DNA of 64,000 nt, from contig NZ_CP163520.1 of assembly GCF_041080675.1 (NCBI RefSeq), forward strand, positions 6,291,501 through 6,355,500, given 5' to 3'. This document shows positions 15,699 through 23,756 of this stretch, piece by piece. The notes below the pieces were generated by a model that did not search any database, had not been told where the DNA came from, and saw only the letters and a list, made by a program, of their open reading frames with translations. Every line of letters begins with the position of its first letter. Position 1 is the stretch's first letter. The position numbers and the translations under genes were made by a program. This stretch comes from Streptomyces sp. cg36 (GTDB taxonomy: Bacteria; Actinomycetota; Actinomycetes; Streptomycetales; Streptomycetaceae).

Positions 15699-16736
15699 AT
15701 GGCAAGGCACCCCAAATGCCCAGCCCTTGAGGAACTGGCAGACGCCGCAGACCGCACAGCGGGCCGCTGTGCGTCGAACTCGTGCCGCAAACAAGTCCGT
15801 TGGGTCCAGCACGAACTGGAACGGGCCGTGGAACGCGACGTCCTCTCCTCCTCGTCCTGCTGCGGCAGCCTCGCCAAGCTGCTGACCGCCACGAACCTCG
15901 ACACCTACCTGACGAGCGCGGCCGACAACCAGCTCAAGCCCGACCGCACGCTGCGTCTCCCCGGACAGGACGGCTACCGGCCCCCGACCCGCTCCTCGCA
16001 CTCCCGCAAGGCCCGGATCAGCGTCCTTGGCCGCATCGCCCGCACGGCCGGACTGAAAATCCCGGTACGGGCCCGCGACATCGCCCCACCCCAACCGGGC
16101 CCCGACACCTACCAGCGCGGCGTCCTGGGCCGCTACGCCGCCACCCTGCCCGCCCCGCCGGACACCCCCGAGACCGACGGAACCCGCGCCCAGTGGGTGA
16201 GATGGCGCGTCGCCGTCCGCACCCAGGCAATCCTCGCCGTCACCCTCGACACCGGCGCCCAGTCCGGCGAGCACGCAGCCATGACCCTCGACGGCCTCGC
16301 CGCCGACCTGTCCACGATCACCTTCGAACGGCGCCCGCGCGGCAGCAGAACCCGCACCACCGCGACCCTGCCCCTGAGCCCGCCCACCCGCCGCATCCTC
16401 AAACGCTGGCTCGACGTACGGCAGACCCTCACCAGCCGCCTCTCCGGCAGCCCGGTCACCACGCTGTGGGTGACCTGCTCCCAGGGCGAAGGCGGACCAC
16501 CCCACGCCGACCGCGGCCGCCGGCCTCCCGGAATGCCGATCACACCCGGCGCAATGCTCGTCCAGCACACCCGCGCCATGCAGTGGCTCAACGCCGACCC
16601 GACCCGCCATCCGCCCGGCTGGCAGCCCGTCGGCCACACCCTCGCCGCACTCGGCCAGCAACCCACCGGTAACCCGAATGGGCCCACCCCGCGAGGCGGT
16701 GAGCCACCCCAACGACCAGCAGCGACGGCCGCATAG
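15699..16736 (+). CDS. Degenerate tyrosine-recombinase-like protein, 345 aa
   Basis: The N-terminal part has four cysteines in two pairs (CPALEE region, CASNSC). The C-terminal half follows the tyrosine-recombinase fold: AILAVTLDTGAQSGEHAAM corresponds to box I (usually TGLRxSEL), then a strand pair with basic residues and RRILKRWLDVRQ, then VGHTLAALG at the place of box II (usually LRHTxAT). The box I Arg is Gln and the HxxR/RHT residues are absent, so it is unlikely to recombine DNA. It may act as a DNA-binding or architectural protein. Diverges from the replication genes. Confidence 0.5.
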   Translation: MARHPKCPALEELADAADRTAGRCASNSCRKQVRWVQHELERAVERDVLSSSSCCGSLAKLLTATNLDTYLTSAADNQLKPDRTLRLPGQDGYRPPTRSSHSRKARISVLGRIARTAGLKIPVRARDIAPPQPGPDTYQRGVLGRYAATLPAPPDTPETDGTRAQWVRWRVAVRTQAILAVTLDTGAQSGEHAAMTLDGLAADLSTITFERRPRGSRTRTTATLPLSPPTRRILKRWLDVRQTLTSRLSGSPVTTLWVTCSQGEGGPPHADRGRRPPGMPITPGAMLVQHTRAMQWLNADPTRHPPGWQPVGHTLAALGQQPTGNPNGPTPRGGEPPQRPAATAA

Positions 16737-16793
16737 CCCGGCCGTACACCCGCCGTGTCCCCGCCCTACACCGCCGATCCTGGAAGGAGCCCC

Positions 16794-17465
16794 ATGTCGA
16801 AGCGCGTTGATCCGCGTCCGTTGGACCCATGGCATCCGGTATGGGAGCGGCAGGACGGCGAAAGCCTCGCCGCGTGGAAACGGCACCAGCTGTACAGGGA
16901 GATGGGCGAGCCGACGCTGGATGAGCTCGTGGAGCGGCTGAAGACGTGGGAGGACGGCCGCTGGAAGTGCGGGCTGCAACGGGCGAAGGACCAGTGCCGC
17001 GAGTGGTCGTGGATCAAGCGGGTTCGGACGCGGATGCTGCACGAGCAGCGGGTCGAGGACGCCGAGCAGATCCGCAGGGCGCGGCAGGAGGCGCGGGCTC
17101 TGGCGATCATCGGCTATCGGATGGCCCGCCGCTCGGGGTCGTATCTGATGGACATGGGCGAGAAGTTCATGTCGGCGTCCGAGCACACACGGGTGTTCGA
17201 GGCGGGGGCTCGGGCGCACCACACGCTGATGGGCGACTTCACCGGCGGTACCGGGCAGGTGGTGATCCATAACGAGGCGACGGCGGTGGCTGGGGAGGCT
17301 TCGGGGCTGGGCGAGGCGCTGGCGTCGGGTGAATGGGCGCAGGTACGGGCGGAGATGACCGCACTCCTCGCGGAGCCGGGCGGGGCGGGCCGGTTGGCCG
17401 AGGCGTGGGACACCGACGACGGCCAGGACCAGGACGACGACGGCCTGGTGGTGTCCGGTGGGTGA
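16794..17465 (+). CDS. Putative terminase small subunit, 223 aa
   Basis: The ATG at 16794 is chosen because GGAAGGAG lies 5 nt upstream; a longer GTG frame starts at 16755. A highly charged helical N-terminal half (WKRHQLYREMGEPTLDELVE, LLxGxRWK-like Trp-Lys clusters) is followed by long helices and an acidic C-terminus. It overlaps the large terminase gene by 8 nt. Position, size and helix content suit a small terminase subunit that recognises DNA and recruits the ATPase. No diagnostic motif is present, so the call rests on context. Confidence 0.5.
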   Translation: MSKRVDPRPLDPWHPVWERQDGESLAAWKRHQLYREMGEPTLDELVERLKTWEDGRWKCGLQRAKDQCREWSWIKRVRTRMLHEQRVEDAEQIRRARQEARALAIIGYRMARRSGSYLMDMGEKFMSASEHTRVFEAGARAHHTLMGDFTGGTGQVVIHNEATAVAGEASGLGEALASGEWAQVRAEMTALLAEPGGAGRLAEAWDTDDGQDQDDDGLVVSGG

Positions 17466-19446
17466 CGTCCTGTCGATGCAGCACGGACGGCTACGCCGGT
17501 TGGCGCAGCTGTACGTCGACCCCGCACAGATCATGATCGCCGCCGCGATGCGTCCCGACCCGTGGCAGAAAGACCTGCTGCGCGGCTTCCCGAAGGGCGG
17601 CCGGTCCGGGACGCTCGTCGGCGGCAGCGGCTCCCTGAAGCGCTGCCTGCTCGTCGCGGGCCGCCAAGAAGGAAAAGCCTTGGCGGTCGACACCCCGGTG
17701 CCGACCCCGGACGGCTGGACCGTCATGGGGAAACTCGCAGCCGGGGACACGGTGCTCGACGAGCAGGGCAGGCCGACCGTCGTCACGGTGGCGCATCCGA
17801 TGTCGGTGACGGACTGTTGGCGGGTCACGTTCTGCGACGGCACCAGCCTGGACGCGTCCGGCGACCACGAATGGACCGTCCTTGACCGGCTGACGCGCCG
17901 GGCCATGCGAAGGAAGCACCCCGATGCCCCGCTCACGGACTGGGCCTCCTGGGAGTACCCGCGCAGAGACCGCCACGGCAATCCCCATGGTCCCGCGTTC
18001 GCGCCGATGACGGTCACCACCAGGCAGCTCGCAGCAGCAGGAGTCCGGCACAGGCGCGAATGGCGGTGGGCGATCCCCACCACCCAACCCCTCGAACTCC
18101 CCAGCGCAGACCTGCCAGTTGATCCATGGTGCCTGGGCTACTGGTACGGCAACGGCACGAAGCTGGCCGGGGCGGTCACGGCTCACTGCGAGGACGCTGA
18201 CCTGGTCGCCGACAGGTACCGGCAAGCCGGCCACACGGTCAGCACCGTCGTCGATCGCACCGACCGGTGCGCAGTCCGGGTCAACATCCGCGGCCTCCTG
18301 CCCCAGCTGCGACGTCTCGGCATCCTCGGCACCCGGCACGTCCCCGTCCTCTACCTGCGCGCCCACCCCGCCCAGCGTCTCGCGCTGCTACAAGGGCTGA
18401 TGGATTCCGACGGGTCCGGCATGTACGACCGGCCCCGCAGTTCGAACGTCGAGTGGTCCACCACCGACCCCGAGCTCCGCGACGCGTTCCTCGACCTCGC
18501 CCACGGTCTCGGGTTCCGGCCTCACACGATCGAACGCCGGGCCCGCCTCGACGGGAAGGACTGCGGCCCCTACTGGCGGATCAGCTTCACCCCGCACCTC
18601 AACCCGTTCATGCTGCCCCGTAAGGCTGCCCACTGGACCAGCGACCCCGACCAGGGCGCCCGCATGTTCGGGCGGACCGTGCGCGGCATCAAGTCGATCA
18701 CACGGCTCCCCGACCAGCCGACCCGCTGCATCACCGTCGCCAACCCGACCGGCCTCTACCTGGCCGGCGAAGCGATGATCCCCACCCACAACAGCTCGAC
18801 CGTCGGCGCCCTGTGCGCCCACCGCCTCCTGACCGATCCCGGCCCGCACGGGCACGGCTGCCTCGTCCTGGCGGTCGCCCCCTCGCAGCGCACCGCCATC
18901 GAGCTCGTCTCGAAAGTGCGCGGCTACCTGCGCGCACTCGAGGTGCCGCTGGAGCAGGACGCCGCCACCTCGCTGACGATCGGCGCGGGCATCAACTCGC
19001 GGATCGTCGCGCTGCCCGGCACGCCGACGTCGGCCCGCGGCTGGTCGGCCGTCAGCCTGGTCGCGATCGACGAAGCTGCCTACGTCGCCGAAGAAACGTA
19101 TCTGGCGCTCCGGCCGACGTTGATCGCGTCCGGCGGTGACCTGATCTGCCTCACCAGCGCCGGGCAGGAAGGCACCTGGGCGCACCGGATCTGGACCAAG
19201 GCCCCCGGCTGGACGAAGGTCGAGGTCCCATGGTGGAAGTGCCCCCGGTTCGCGGACAACCCCGACGAGATCAACGAGCTCAAAGCGTCCATGCCAGCGG
19301 CCGTGTTCACCAGCGAGATGGAGTGCCGGTGGGGCGCGGCCGGGATCGGGATCTTCGATTCGGCGTCCGTCTCCGCGGCCCTGTACGACGCCGGCCTGCC
19401 GGGTGTTCCGGTCATCACCCCGTACGCGCAAAGGGCGGTGGTGTAG
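17458..19446 (+). CDS. Large terminase ATPase subunit containing an intein, 662 aa precursor
   Basis: The exteins together make a 290-aa packaging ATPase. The P-loop GRQEGK (residues 68-73) is interrupted at once by the intein and continues as SSTVGAL; Walker B is VAIDEA near 535 and the coupling motif LTSAG follows. There is no C-terminal nuclease domain; that is encoded by the next gene. In phages the subunit pumps DNA into capsids. GTG start overlaps the small-subunit gene. Splicing is required for activity because the intein separates the P-loop Lys from Ser. Confidence 0.85.
   Translation: MGDVLSMQHGRLRRLAQLYVDPAQIMIAAAMRPDPWQKDLLRGFPKGGRSGTLVGGSGSLKRCLLVAGRQEGKALAVDTPVPTPDGWTVMGKLAAGDTVLDEQGRPTVVTVAHPMSVTDCWRVTFCDGTSLDASGDHEWTVLDRLTRRAMRRKHPDAPLTDWASWEYPRRDRHGNPHGPAFAPMTVTTRQLAAAGVRHRREWRWAIPTTQPLELPSADLPVDPWCLGYWYGNGTKLAGAVTAHCEDADLVADRYRQAGHTVSTVVDRTDRCAVRVNIRGLLPQLRRLGILGTRHVPVLYLRAHPAQRLALLQGLMDSDGSGMYDRPRSSNVEWSTTDPELRDAFLDLAHGLGFRPHTIERRARLDGKDCGPYWRISFTPHLNPFMLPRKAAHWTSDPDQGARMFGRTVRGIKSITRLPDQPTRCITVANPTGLYLAGEAMIPTHNSSTVGALCAHRLLTDPGPHGHGCLVLAVAPSQRTAIELVSKVRGYLRALEVPLEQDAATSLTIGAGINSRIVALPGTPTSARGWSAVSLVAIDEAAYVAEETYLALRPTLIASGGDLICLTSAGQEGTWAHRIWTKAPGWTKVEVPWWKCPRFADNPDEINELKASMPAAVFTSEMECRWGAAGIGIFDSASVSAALYDAGLPGVPVITPYAQRAVV
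17677..18792 (+). other. Class-3-like intein with LAGLIDADG homing endonuclease, 372 aa
   Basis: The first residue is Ala, not Cys or Ser (ALAVDTPVPTPDGW). Block B has H137 and W139 (GDHEWTV), block F has C424 (TRCITV), and block G reads T443-H444-N445 before extein Ser446. Ala1 plus the Trp/Cys/Thr set is the signature of class 3 inteins, which start splicing from the block F Cys. The endonuclease part has LAGLIDADG motif 1 LGYWYGNGT (226-234) and motif 2 LLQGLMDSDGSG (310-321). Motif 1 has Asn where the catalytic Asp is expected, so DNA cutting may be lost. Confidence 0.85.
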
Positions 19447-19448
19447 CC

Positions 19449-20039
19449 ATGGCGGTGTTCGGCCTCGATATCGGACAGGCGGCGGACTACGCCGCGCTCA
19501 CGGTGGTGGTCCCCGAAGGTGCCCGTCCGGTCGGGCACCGCCCGAAGCTGGCGGTCGTGCACGTCGAGCGCATCCCGCTCGGCGTCGCCTACGCGGACAT
19601 GGCCGGGCACGTCGTCGAGGCCGCCCGCCAATACGTCGCGGCCGGACACCCGGCCGTTATCTGCGCCGACAGGACCGGCATCGGGCGGGCCGTCGTCGAA
19701 CAGCTCCAACAGGCTTCCGCAGAGGATCAGATCGCTGTTCTCGGCCTCACCTGGACCGGCGGGAAGAACGTCACCGGCGAGTGGCCGTTGATCAACGTGC
19801 CCCGCCAGCACATCGTCAACGCCCTCGCCGTCGCCCTCGAACAACGAGCCCTGCGCATCCTGCCCGGCCTCCAAGACCGCGACGCCCTCGCCCGAGAGCT
19901 CACCCAGCACCAACACGGTGATCACCTCGGAGACCTCGCCGCGTCCCTCGCCATGGCCGTATGGACGGCCGATCACCTCGCGGCAACAGCGCGCTGGCTC
20001 ACCCACAACCATCCCGACCCCCCAGAAAGCAGGACGTGA
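19449..20039 (+). CDS. Terminase nuclease-like protein (RNase H fold), 196 aa
   Basis: The N-terminal strand FGLDIGQAADYAALTVV carries the first Asp and its partner. ADRTGIGRAVVEQL supplies the second Asp, and the C-terminal HQHGDHLGDLAASLAMAV supplies the last Asp. This is the RNase-H-type nuclease normally fused to the large-terminase ATPase. Here it is a separate gene 2 nt after the ATPase stop. It is expected to cut concatemeric DNA at packaging. Start ATG follows GTAGCC directly; the next gene begins within its stop. Confidence 0.75.
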   Translation: MAVFGLDIGQAADYAALTVVVPEGARPVGHRPKLAVVHVERIPLGVAYADMAGHVVEAARQYVAAGHPAVICADRTGIGRAVVEQLQQASAEDQIAVLGLTWTGGKNVTGEWPLINVPRQHIVNALAVALEQRALRILPGLQDRDALARELTQHQHGDHLGDLAASLAMAVWTADHLAATARWLTHNHPDPPESRT

Positions 20040-20974
20040 TGTTGCAGCCAGAGCTGTACACGCTCGGTGTCTCCCTCGGCGGCTACACCACCACCAGCGC
20101 CGTCATGGTCCTCGCCGTCTACGACGAGCGCCCGCCCATGCGCCGCGCTCACTCCGAGCGTTTCGAGGCCGGCACCGACAGCCACGACATCCTCGTCGAG
20201 CTCGAATACCTGATCCGCGAGTACCGCCGCACCTGCACCAGCGGGGTCGTCCGCGTCCAGCTGGACATCACCGAGATCGGCGAGAAGACCGCCGAGGACA
20301 TGGCCCGCATCCTGCGGGCGACTGGGGCCACGGTGGCCGAGGTCGCCCTTCCCGAGCAGGGCGGAACCTCCCGGCGCCGCAGCTCGGTGCAGCCCTTGGA
20401 CCGGCGCGACCTGATCGACGCCGCCACCCGTGCGCTGCGCCGCAACCGCCTCGCCCTCGGCACCAGCCCGGAAGGCGAGACGATCGCCGACCAGCTCCGC
20501 TCCTACAAGCCCCCCAACGGGCGGGCGAAGGCGGACCAGTGGACCGGCGAACGCGACGACATCGTCCTCGCCCTCGCCCTCGCAGTCGACGCCGCGAGCA
20601 GACCTCTATCGTCCGTCAGCATCGCCACCCCCGGCAACACGCTGATGAACTGGCTCACCGACCGCCTCCGAAACCGGTACGGAGACGTCCACGACGCGGC
20701 CTCGGGCACTTCCTCGTTCGGCGGCTTCGGCTCCCGTGAGACCAGCGGCCTGAACGGCACGATCCAAGCCTGGCAGGACAGCCGCAGCAGCCCAGGCCGT
20801 ACCCAGCCGTCCCCGAACAGCGGCTTCACCAACCCCGAACCGGGCGCACCCGCCGCCTCCCCGGGCACGAGCGAAGGAAGCTGGGACTCGTGGGGCAACA
20901 GTCGCGACAGCGGCACCGGCAGCCTCAACGCGGCGATCGACGCCCACGAACAGCGCCGCCGCGACAACCCCTGA
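20039..20974 (+). CDS. Second terminase-nuclease-like paralogue with disordered tail, 311 aa
   Basis: Residues 1-190 follow the same RNase-H plan as the upstream protein: LGVSLGGYTTTSAVMVLAVY, VQLDITEIGEKTAEDMARIL, DRRDLIDAATRALRRNRLAL and GERDDIVLALALAVDAA. The first strand lacks the expected Asp (SLGG replaces D.G), so the active site may be incomplete. Residues 190-311 are a Ser/Gly/Asn-rich tail, perhaps a protein-binding arm. Start by TGATG coupling. A tandem pair of such proteins is unusual; one may be regulatory. Confidence 0.6.
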   Translation: MLQPELYTLGVSLGGYTTTSAVMVLAVYDERPPMRRAHSERFEAGTDSHDILVELEYLIREYRRTCTSGVVRVQLDITEIGEKTAEDMARILRATGATVAEVALPEQGGTSRRRSSVQPLDRRDLIDAATRALRRNRLALGTSPEGETIADQLRSYKPPNGRAKADQWTGERDDIVLALALAVDAASRPLSSVSIATPGNTLMNWLTDRLRNRYGDVHDAASGTSSFGGFGSRETSGLNGTIQAWQDSRSSPGRTQPSPNSGFTNPEPGAPAASPGTSEGSWDSWGNSRDSGTGSLNAAIDAHEQRRRDNP

Positions 20975-20987
20975 CCAGCACGGTCCG

Positions 20988-21554
20988 ATGCGTCCGGGCT
21001 CGCCGCTGTACTGCTGCCCCTCCTACGGGTGGCCCCTGTCCGGCCTGTGCCGCGACTGCGGAACCCGGCTGCCCGACCTCGGCCGGCCCCGGCGGCGCAC
21101 CCGGCACGAGGAGTACTGCGACACCTGCAACATCGCCTTCCTTGCCCTGTACGTCCGCCTCCTCCCGGAAGCCGAGCAAGCACCTATGCCCCGACCGTAC
21201 AAACAGCGGGCACCCCGCCTCACGCACACTTCCGGCGGCCCGGCCTGCCGCTGCTTCGCCCGATGGTGCGGCATCCTCCACGGCCCCCGCGGCTGCGGAC
21301 AACCCGCCGCCGAAGAACTTCCCCTCCACCCCACCGACCACCAAGACCAGGAGCAGGAGGGGGAGCTGCTTGCTGTGTGCGACCGCTGCGCTGACCGCGC
21401 CCGCTACTGGCGCACCCCGCCCGACCAGCGCGACCACGTCGAGCTGTACGGCCTCGTCCTGCTCCGGCGACCCGACCGCACGGTCATTCCCGCCGGAAGC
21501 CGCCCCGGATGCCTCCAAGACCACACGCCCCCGATCCTCGCGGACCGAGCTTGA
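20988..21554 (+). CDS. Multi-zinc-ribbon protein, 188 aa
   Basis: At least six cysteine pairs or motifs (YCCPSYGW, CRDC, YCDTC, CRCFARWC, CGQ, CDRC) run through the protein, so it probably binds several zinc ions. It lies 13 nt behind the terminase-nuclease paralogue in the same operon. Some packaging clusters carry an HNH or zinc protein here, but no HNH residues are visible. Function unknown. Confidence 0.55.
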   Translation: MRPGSPLYCCPSYGWPLSGLCRDCGTRLPDLGRPRRRTRHEEYCDTCNIAFLALYVRLLPEAEQAPMPRPYKQRAPRLTHTSGGPACRCFARWCGILHGPRGCGQPAAEELPLHPTDHQDQEQEGELLAVCDRCADRARYWRTPPDQRDHVELYGLVLLRRPDRTVIPAGSRPGCLQDHTPPILADRA

Positions 21555-21575
21555 GGCTGACCGTCCCTGTACTTG

Positions 21576-21592
21576 ACGGTAGGCGATACCGT
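21576..21592. promoter_or_regulatory. Palindromic operator candidate before the TA-like pair
   Basis: ACGGTA-GGCGA-TACCGT, a 6-bp inverted repeat with a 5-bp centre, about 60 bp upstream of the antitoxin-like start. Autoregulation by the pair is plausible. A GGAGGAG ribosome site lies 7 nt before ATG 21650. Confidence 0.4.
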
Positions 21593-21649
21593 GGAGCCGC
21601 TGTATAGCTTGAGAGGTAAACGAGAGCGCACCGACCGGAGGAGACCCAG

Positions 21650-21991
21650 ATGGCCACCGCCGCCCAGAGGGATACCGGCATCCCCATGCCGGACAAGACC
21701 CCCGCCGCGCTCCGTGTCGCCGTCGCCCGCCTCGCCCCCGAAGCCCTGCCCAAGTTCGACACGCACTGGGCCACCGCCATCGGCCAGGCCCGCGACGAGT
21801 ACAGCCTCACCCCGGCCCGTGGCTTCACCGAGCACTGGTGGATGTGGGTCGCCGTCGCCCGACGGCCCGAACGCCTCGCCCGGTTCCGCGAACTTGAGCA
21901 CACCGTGGCCACCTCCGAGGACCGTGCCACCCGCCGCGAGGCCGCCGCCGAGATCAGCCGCCTCCTCGCCGCGGCCGAGGCCGAGGCGTGA
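21650..21991 (+). CDS. DUF6247-like antitoxin candidate, 113 aa
   Basis: The pattern ALRVAVARLAPEALPKFDTH, then ARGFTEHWWMWVAVARRPE and a C-terminal Ala/Arg helix fits DUF6247-type proteins, which in streptomycetes usually precede a RelE-like gene. GTGA overlap with the following gene gives the antitoxin-first order of type II modules. Antitoxin role is inferred from this order. Confidence 0.6.
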   Translation: MATAAQRDTGIPMPDKTPAALRVAVARLAPEALPKFDTHWATAIGQARDEYSLTPARGFTEHWWMWVAVARRPERLARFRELEHTVATSEDRATRREAAAEISRLLAAAEAEA

Positions 21992-22254
21992 GCGACTGGA
22001 CCTGGGAGTACCTTCCCGACGCCGATCATGTCGTCGGCGGCCTCACTGCCGAACAGCGGGCCGAGGTCGACGACCTCGCCCGGCGGATCGCTGAGGCCGT
22101 CGGCGTCCGCCGTATCGGCCACCCCTTCGACATCGCCGAGTCTGCCTCCGGTGTCCTCACCCACACCGAGCCGCATCTAGTGGTCTGGTACCAGGAGGAC
22201 TACCGCGACGACACGGTGCTGGTCCTCCGCGTCACGCACTTCCAAGCCGAGTAG
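21988..22254 (+). CDS. RelE-like toxin candidate, 88 aa
   Basis: Small basic-acidic alpha/beta protein: WTWEYLPDADHVVGGLTAEQ, two helices around the DDLARRIAEAVG region, and a beta sheet ending LVVWYQEDYRDDTVLVLRVT. Length and topology are those of the RelE/ParE fold. RelE toxins are ribosome-dependent mRNA nucleases; whether the catalytic residues are kept cannot be judged from sequence alone. Translationally coupled to the DUF6247-like gene. Confidence 0.55.
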   Translation: MSDWTWEYLPDADHVVGGLTAEQRAEVDDLARRIAEAVGVRRIGHPFDIAESASGVLTHTEPHLVVWYQEDYRDDTVLVLRVTHFQAE

Positions 22255-22255
22255 C

Positions 22256-22612
22256 TCAGGCGAACAGGGCTTCTTGGCGCGGCTCGGGCACCCACAGCGG
22301 GGGCTGCACGGCCAGGCCGGGCAGGAGCAGCACCCCGCCCGTCGACCGGACCCGCAGGCACGACCCGCACGTAGCGGAAGTCCACGTGGCGTGCAGGCGC
22401 AGCGGGTTCCAGCCGATACCGACGTGGCAGGCGGGCTGGGGGACCTGCTCGCTGCCGATTCCCCACGGCCGGAGCTCGACGTCGTGCACCACATCGGAGT
22501 CCCCGATGACCATGCGCTTTCCGCCGTCGAATTTCTCGCGGAGTGTTGCCGCGACATTCGCCAGGTTGGGTTCCAAGATCATGGCGGGCTCGGGCAGGGT
22601 AGTGACCGTCAT
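22256..22612 (-). CDS. Unknown protein, 118 aa
   Basis: Runs convergent with the toxin-like gene, one base apart. Contains a cysteine pair (ATWTSATCGSCLRV) and an earlier Cys (PQPACHVG), so it may bind zinc, in a beta-rich protein with a VVHDVELRPWGIG stretch. On this strand CATTCT sits 7 nt before the ATG, a weaker form of the leaderless signal. No family recognised. Confidence 0.5.
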   Translation of the reverse strand: MTVTTLPEPAMILEPNLANVAATLREKFDGGKRMVIGDSDVVHDVELRPWGIGSEQVPQPACHVGIGWNPLRLHATWTSATCGSCLRVRSTGGVLLLPGLAVQPPLWVPEPRQEALFA

Positions 22613-22670
22613 AGGATCAAGAATGCCTGACGATTCCTGACATTTCCAGGGGATACAGGAAAGTCGACAG

Positions 22671-22709
22671 GCCGCCGCCGGAAGCAGATCGGAGACTTCC
22701 GGCAGCGGC
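22671..22709. terminator. Large GC hairpin without clear U-tract
   Basis: GCCGCCGCCGGAAG pairs with CTTCCGGCAGCGGC across an 11-nt loop, with one mismatch, in the space between the divergent genes at 22612 and 22814. Possible terminator or transcript insulator. Confidence 0.4.
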
Positions 22710-22800
22710 CCGGCTCCACAGCGAACGAAGCACTACGACCGTACGTCCCCAATTCCTAGACACGAGGCAGGCGCACCGATCGGGCCCCGGCCGCGCGTCA

Positions 22801-22806
22801 TACGGT
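22801..22806 (+). promoter_or_regulatory. Leaderless -10 element
   Basis: TACGGT exactly 7 nt before ATG 22814. Confidence 0.5.
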
Positions 22807-22813
22807 GACCGCC

Positions 22814-22984
22814 ATGAACCCCGACATCCGTGACCGGTTCGCTGTGTTCCTCGCCCGCATGGCCACCACCCGGCCCGAGATCATCAAGGCCAAACCGGAG
22901 TACGCCAGCCTCACCTTCGAAGTTCTACGGGCAGCGAATGCCGATCACGAAAGGAAGCGGCAGAATTCCAGAATTGACCAGTAG
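22814..22984 (+). CDS. Small protein, 56 aa
   Basis: Begins MNPDIRDRFAVFLARM and ends with a charged tail (ADHERKRQNSRIDQ). It has no ribosome site, but the leaderless -10 element fixes the start. One amphipathic helix, no known family. Third-codon GC falls toward its end, suggesting recent acquisition. Confidence 0.5.
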   Translation: MNPDIRDRFAVFLARMATTRPEIIKAKPEYASLTFEVLRAANADHERKRQNSRIDQ

Positions 22985-22995
22985 GCCCGGTTGAA

Positions 22996-23001
22996 TAGCA
23001 T
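22996..23001 (+). promoter_or_regulatory. Leaderless -10 element
   Basis: TAGCAT exactly 7 nt before ATG 23009; it argues for that ATG over the TTG at 22991 and the ATG at 23000. Confidence 0.5.
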
Positions 23002-23008
23002 GTATTCC

Positions 23009-23473
23009 ATGCCGATCAAATTCGCGACATGCTCATATTTGGAATTCCGGCCGGAAATGGGGTTGCCGGTGCGGACCACAGCGGGAGAGGCCCGGTTCAT
23101 CCGATACCGGGTCGCCGGATGGCTCGACGCCCTCACCCCGTCACGCTGGTTCATCAACAAACCAGACGCCGAATTCACCCACTTCATGATCCAGAAAATA
23201 GAAGAAGCAGGCGTCGATAGGATCGTTGCGCAGGCCCAGGCCATCGCCGACCATCACGGACAACCGGACGCCACGATCGTCCTGCTCTGCTTCGAGAACT
23301 TGAAGACAAAAGCGGGCGGAGACTGGTGCCATCGTTCTCTTGTGGCCCGCTATCTAGCGGAGAAGCTGGGCTACGAGATCCCCGAGCTCGGCACGGTCGC
23401 CCCCATGCCCGCAGCCGCAGGCGGAAGCATCGAGCCGTCCGAGCCGGAGCCGGAACAGCTCAGCCTGCTGTAG
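23009..23473 (+). CDS. DUF488-like protein with a C-terminal clamp-binding motif, 154 aa
   Basis: The core PDATIVLLCFENLKTKAG, then DWCHRSLVARYLAEKLGYEI carries the Cys-Phe-Glu and Cys-His-Arg residues of DUF488-family proteins, whose biochemistry is unclear. The last residues are PEPEQLSLL, which fits the QLxLx(F/L) peptide that docks proteins on the DNA polymerase sliding clamp. Lower GC than its surroundings. It may act at the replication fork. Confidence 0.6.
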   Translation: MPIKFATCSYLEFRPEMGLPVRTTAGEARFIRYRVAGWLDALTPSRWFINKPDAEFTHFMIQKIEEAGVDRIVAQAQAIADHHGQPDATIVLLCFENLKTKAGGDWCHRSLVARYLAEKLGYEIPELGTVAPMPAAAGGSIEPSEPEPEQLSLL

Positions 23474-23642
23474 AACCGCGTCGAGTCTGGGCCTGGCGGG
23501 CGGCCTTCCGTTCGGCCAGCGCCCACCCCGACCAGAACGCGTCCAGCCGCTTCTTCCGCGCTGCCCGGACAACCAGGTCCCGGGCCACACGCCGCTGCGC
23601 ACTGTCCGACGCCTTGAGCATGGTGAGATCCACAACGACCAC
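23460..23642 (-). CDS. Small basic helical protein, 60 aa
   Basis: The GTG at 23642 has GGAGG 8 nt upstream. The product is a single long basic helix region (RRVARDLVVRAARKKRLDAF, then ALAERKAARQAQTRRG) that might bind nucleic acid. It overlaps the end of the DUF488-like gene by 14 nt on the other strand, so its reality is uncertain. Confidence 0.4.
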   Translation of the reverse strand: MVVVDLTMLKASDSAQRRVARDLVVRAARKKRLDAFWSGWALAERKAARQAQTRRGSTAG

Positions 23643-23756
23643 CCGACCTTCCTCCATCAAGGATCAGCCGGGGACCAGCTCGGCGGCGTGCCGCCACGCG
23701 GCCGACTCCCGACTCCCTAGCCTGGAAGACCAGGCAACAACGGGGAGGCGGTTCGC

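Noticed and set aside
15669..18083. 804-codon minus-strand frame across three plus-strand genes
   Set aside because: It has no family features and covers the recombinase-like, terminase and intein genes, which do.
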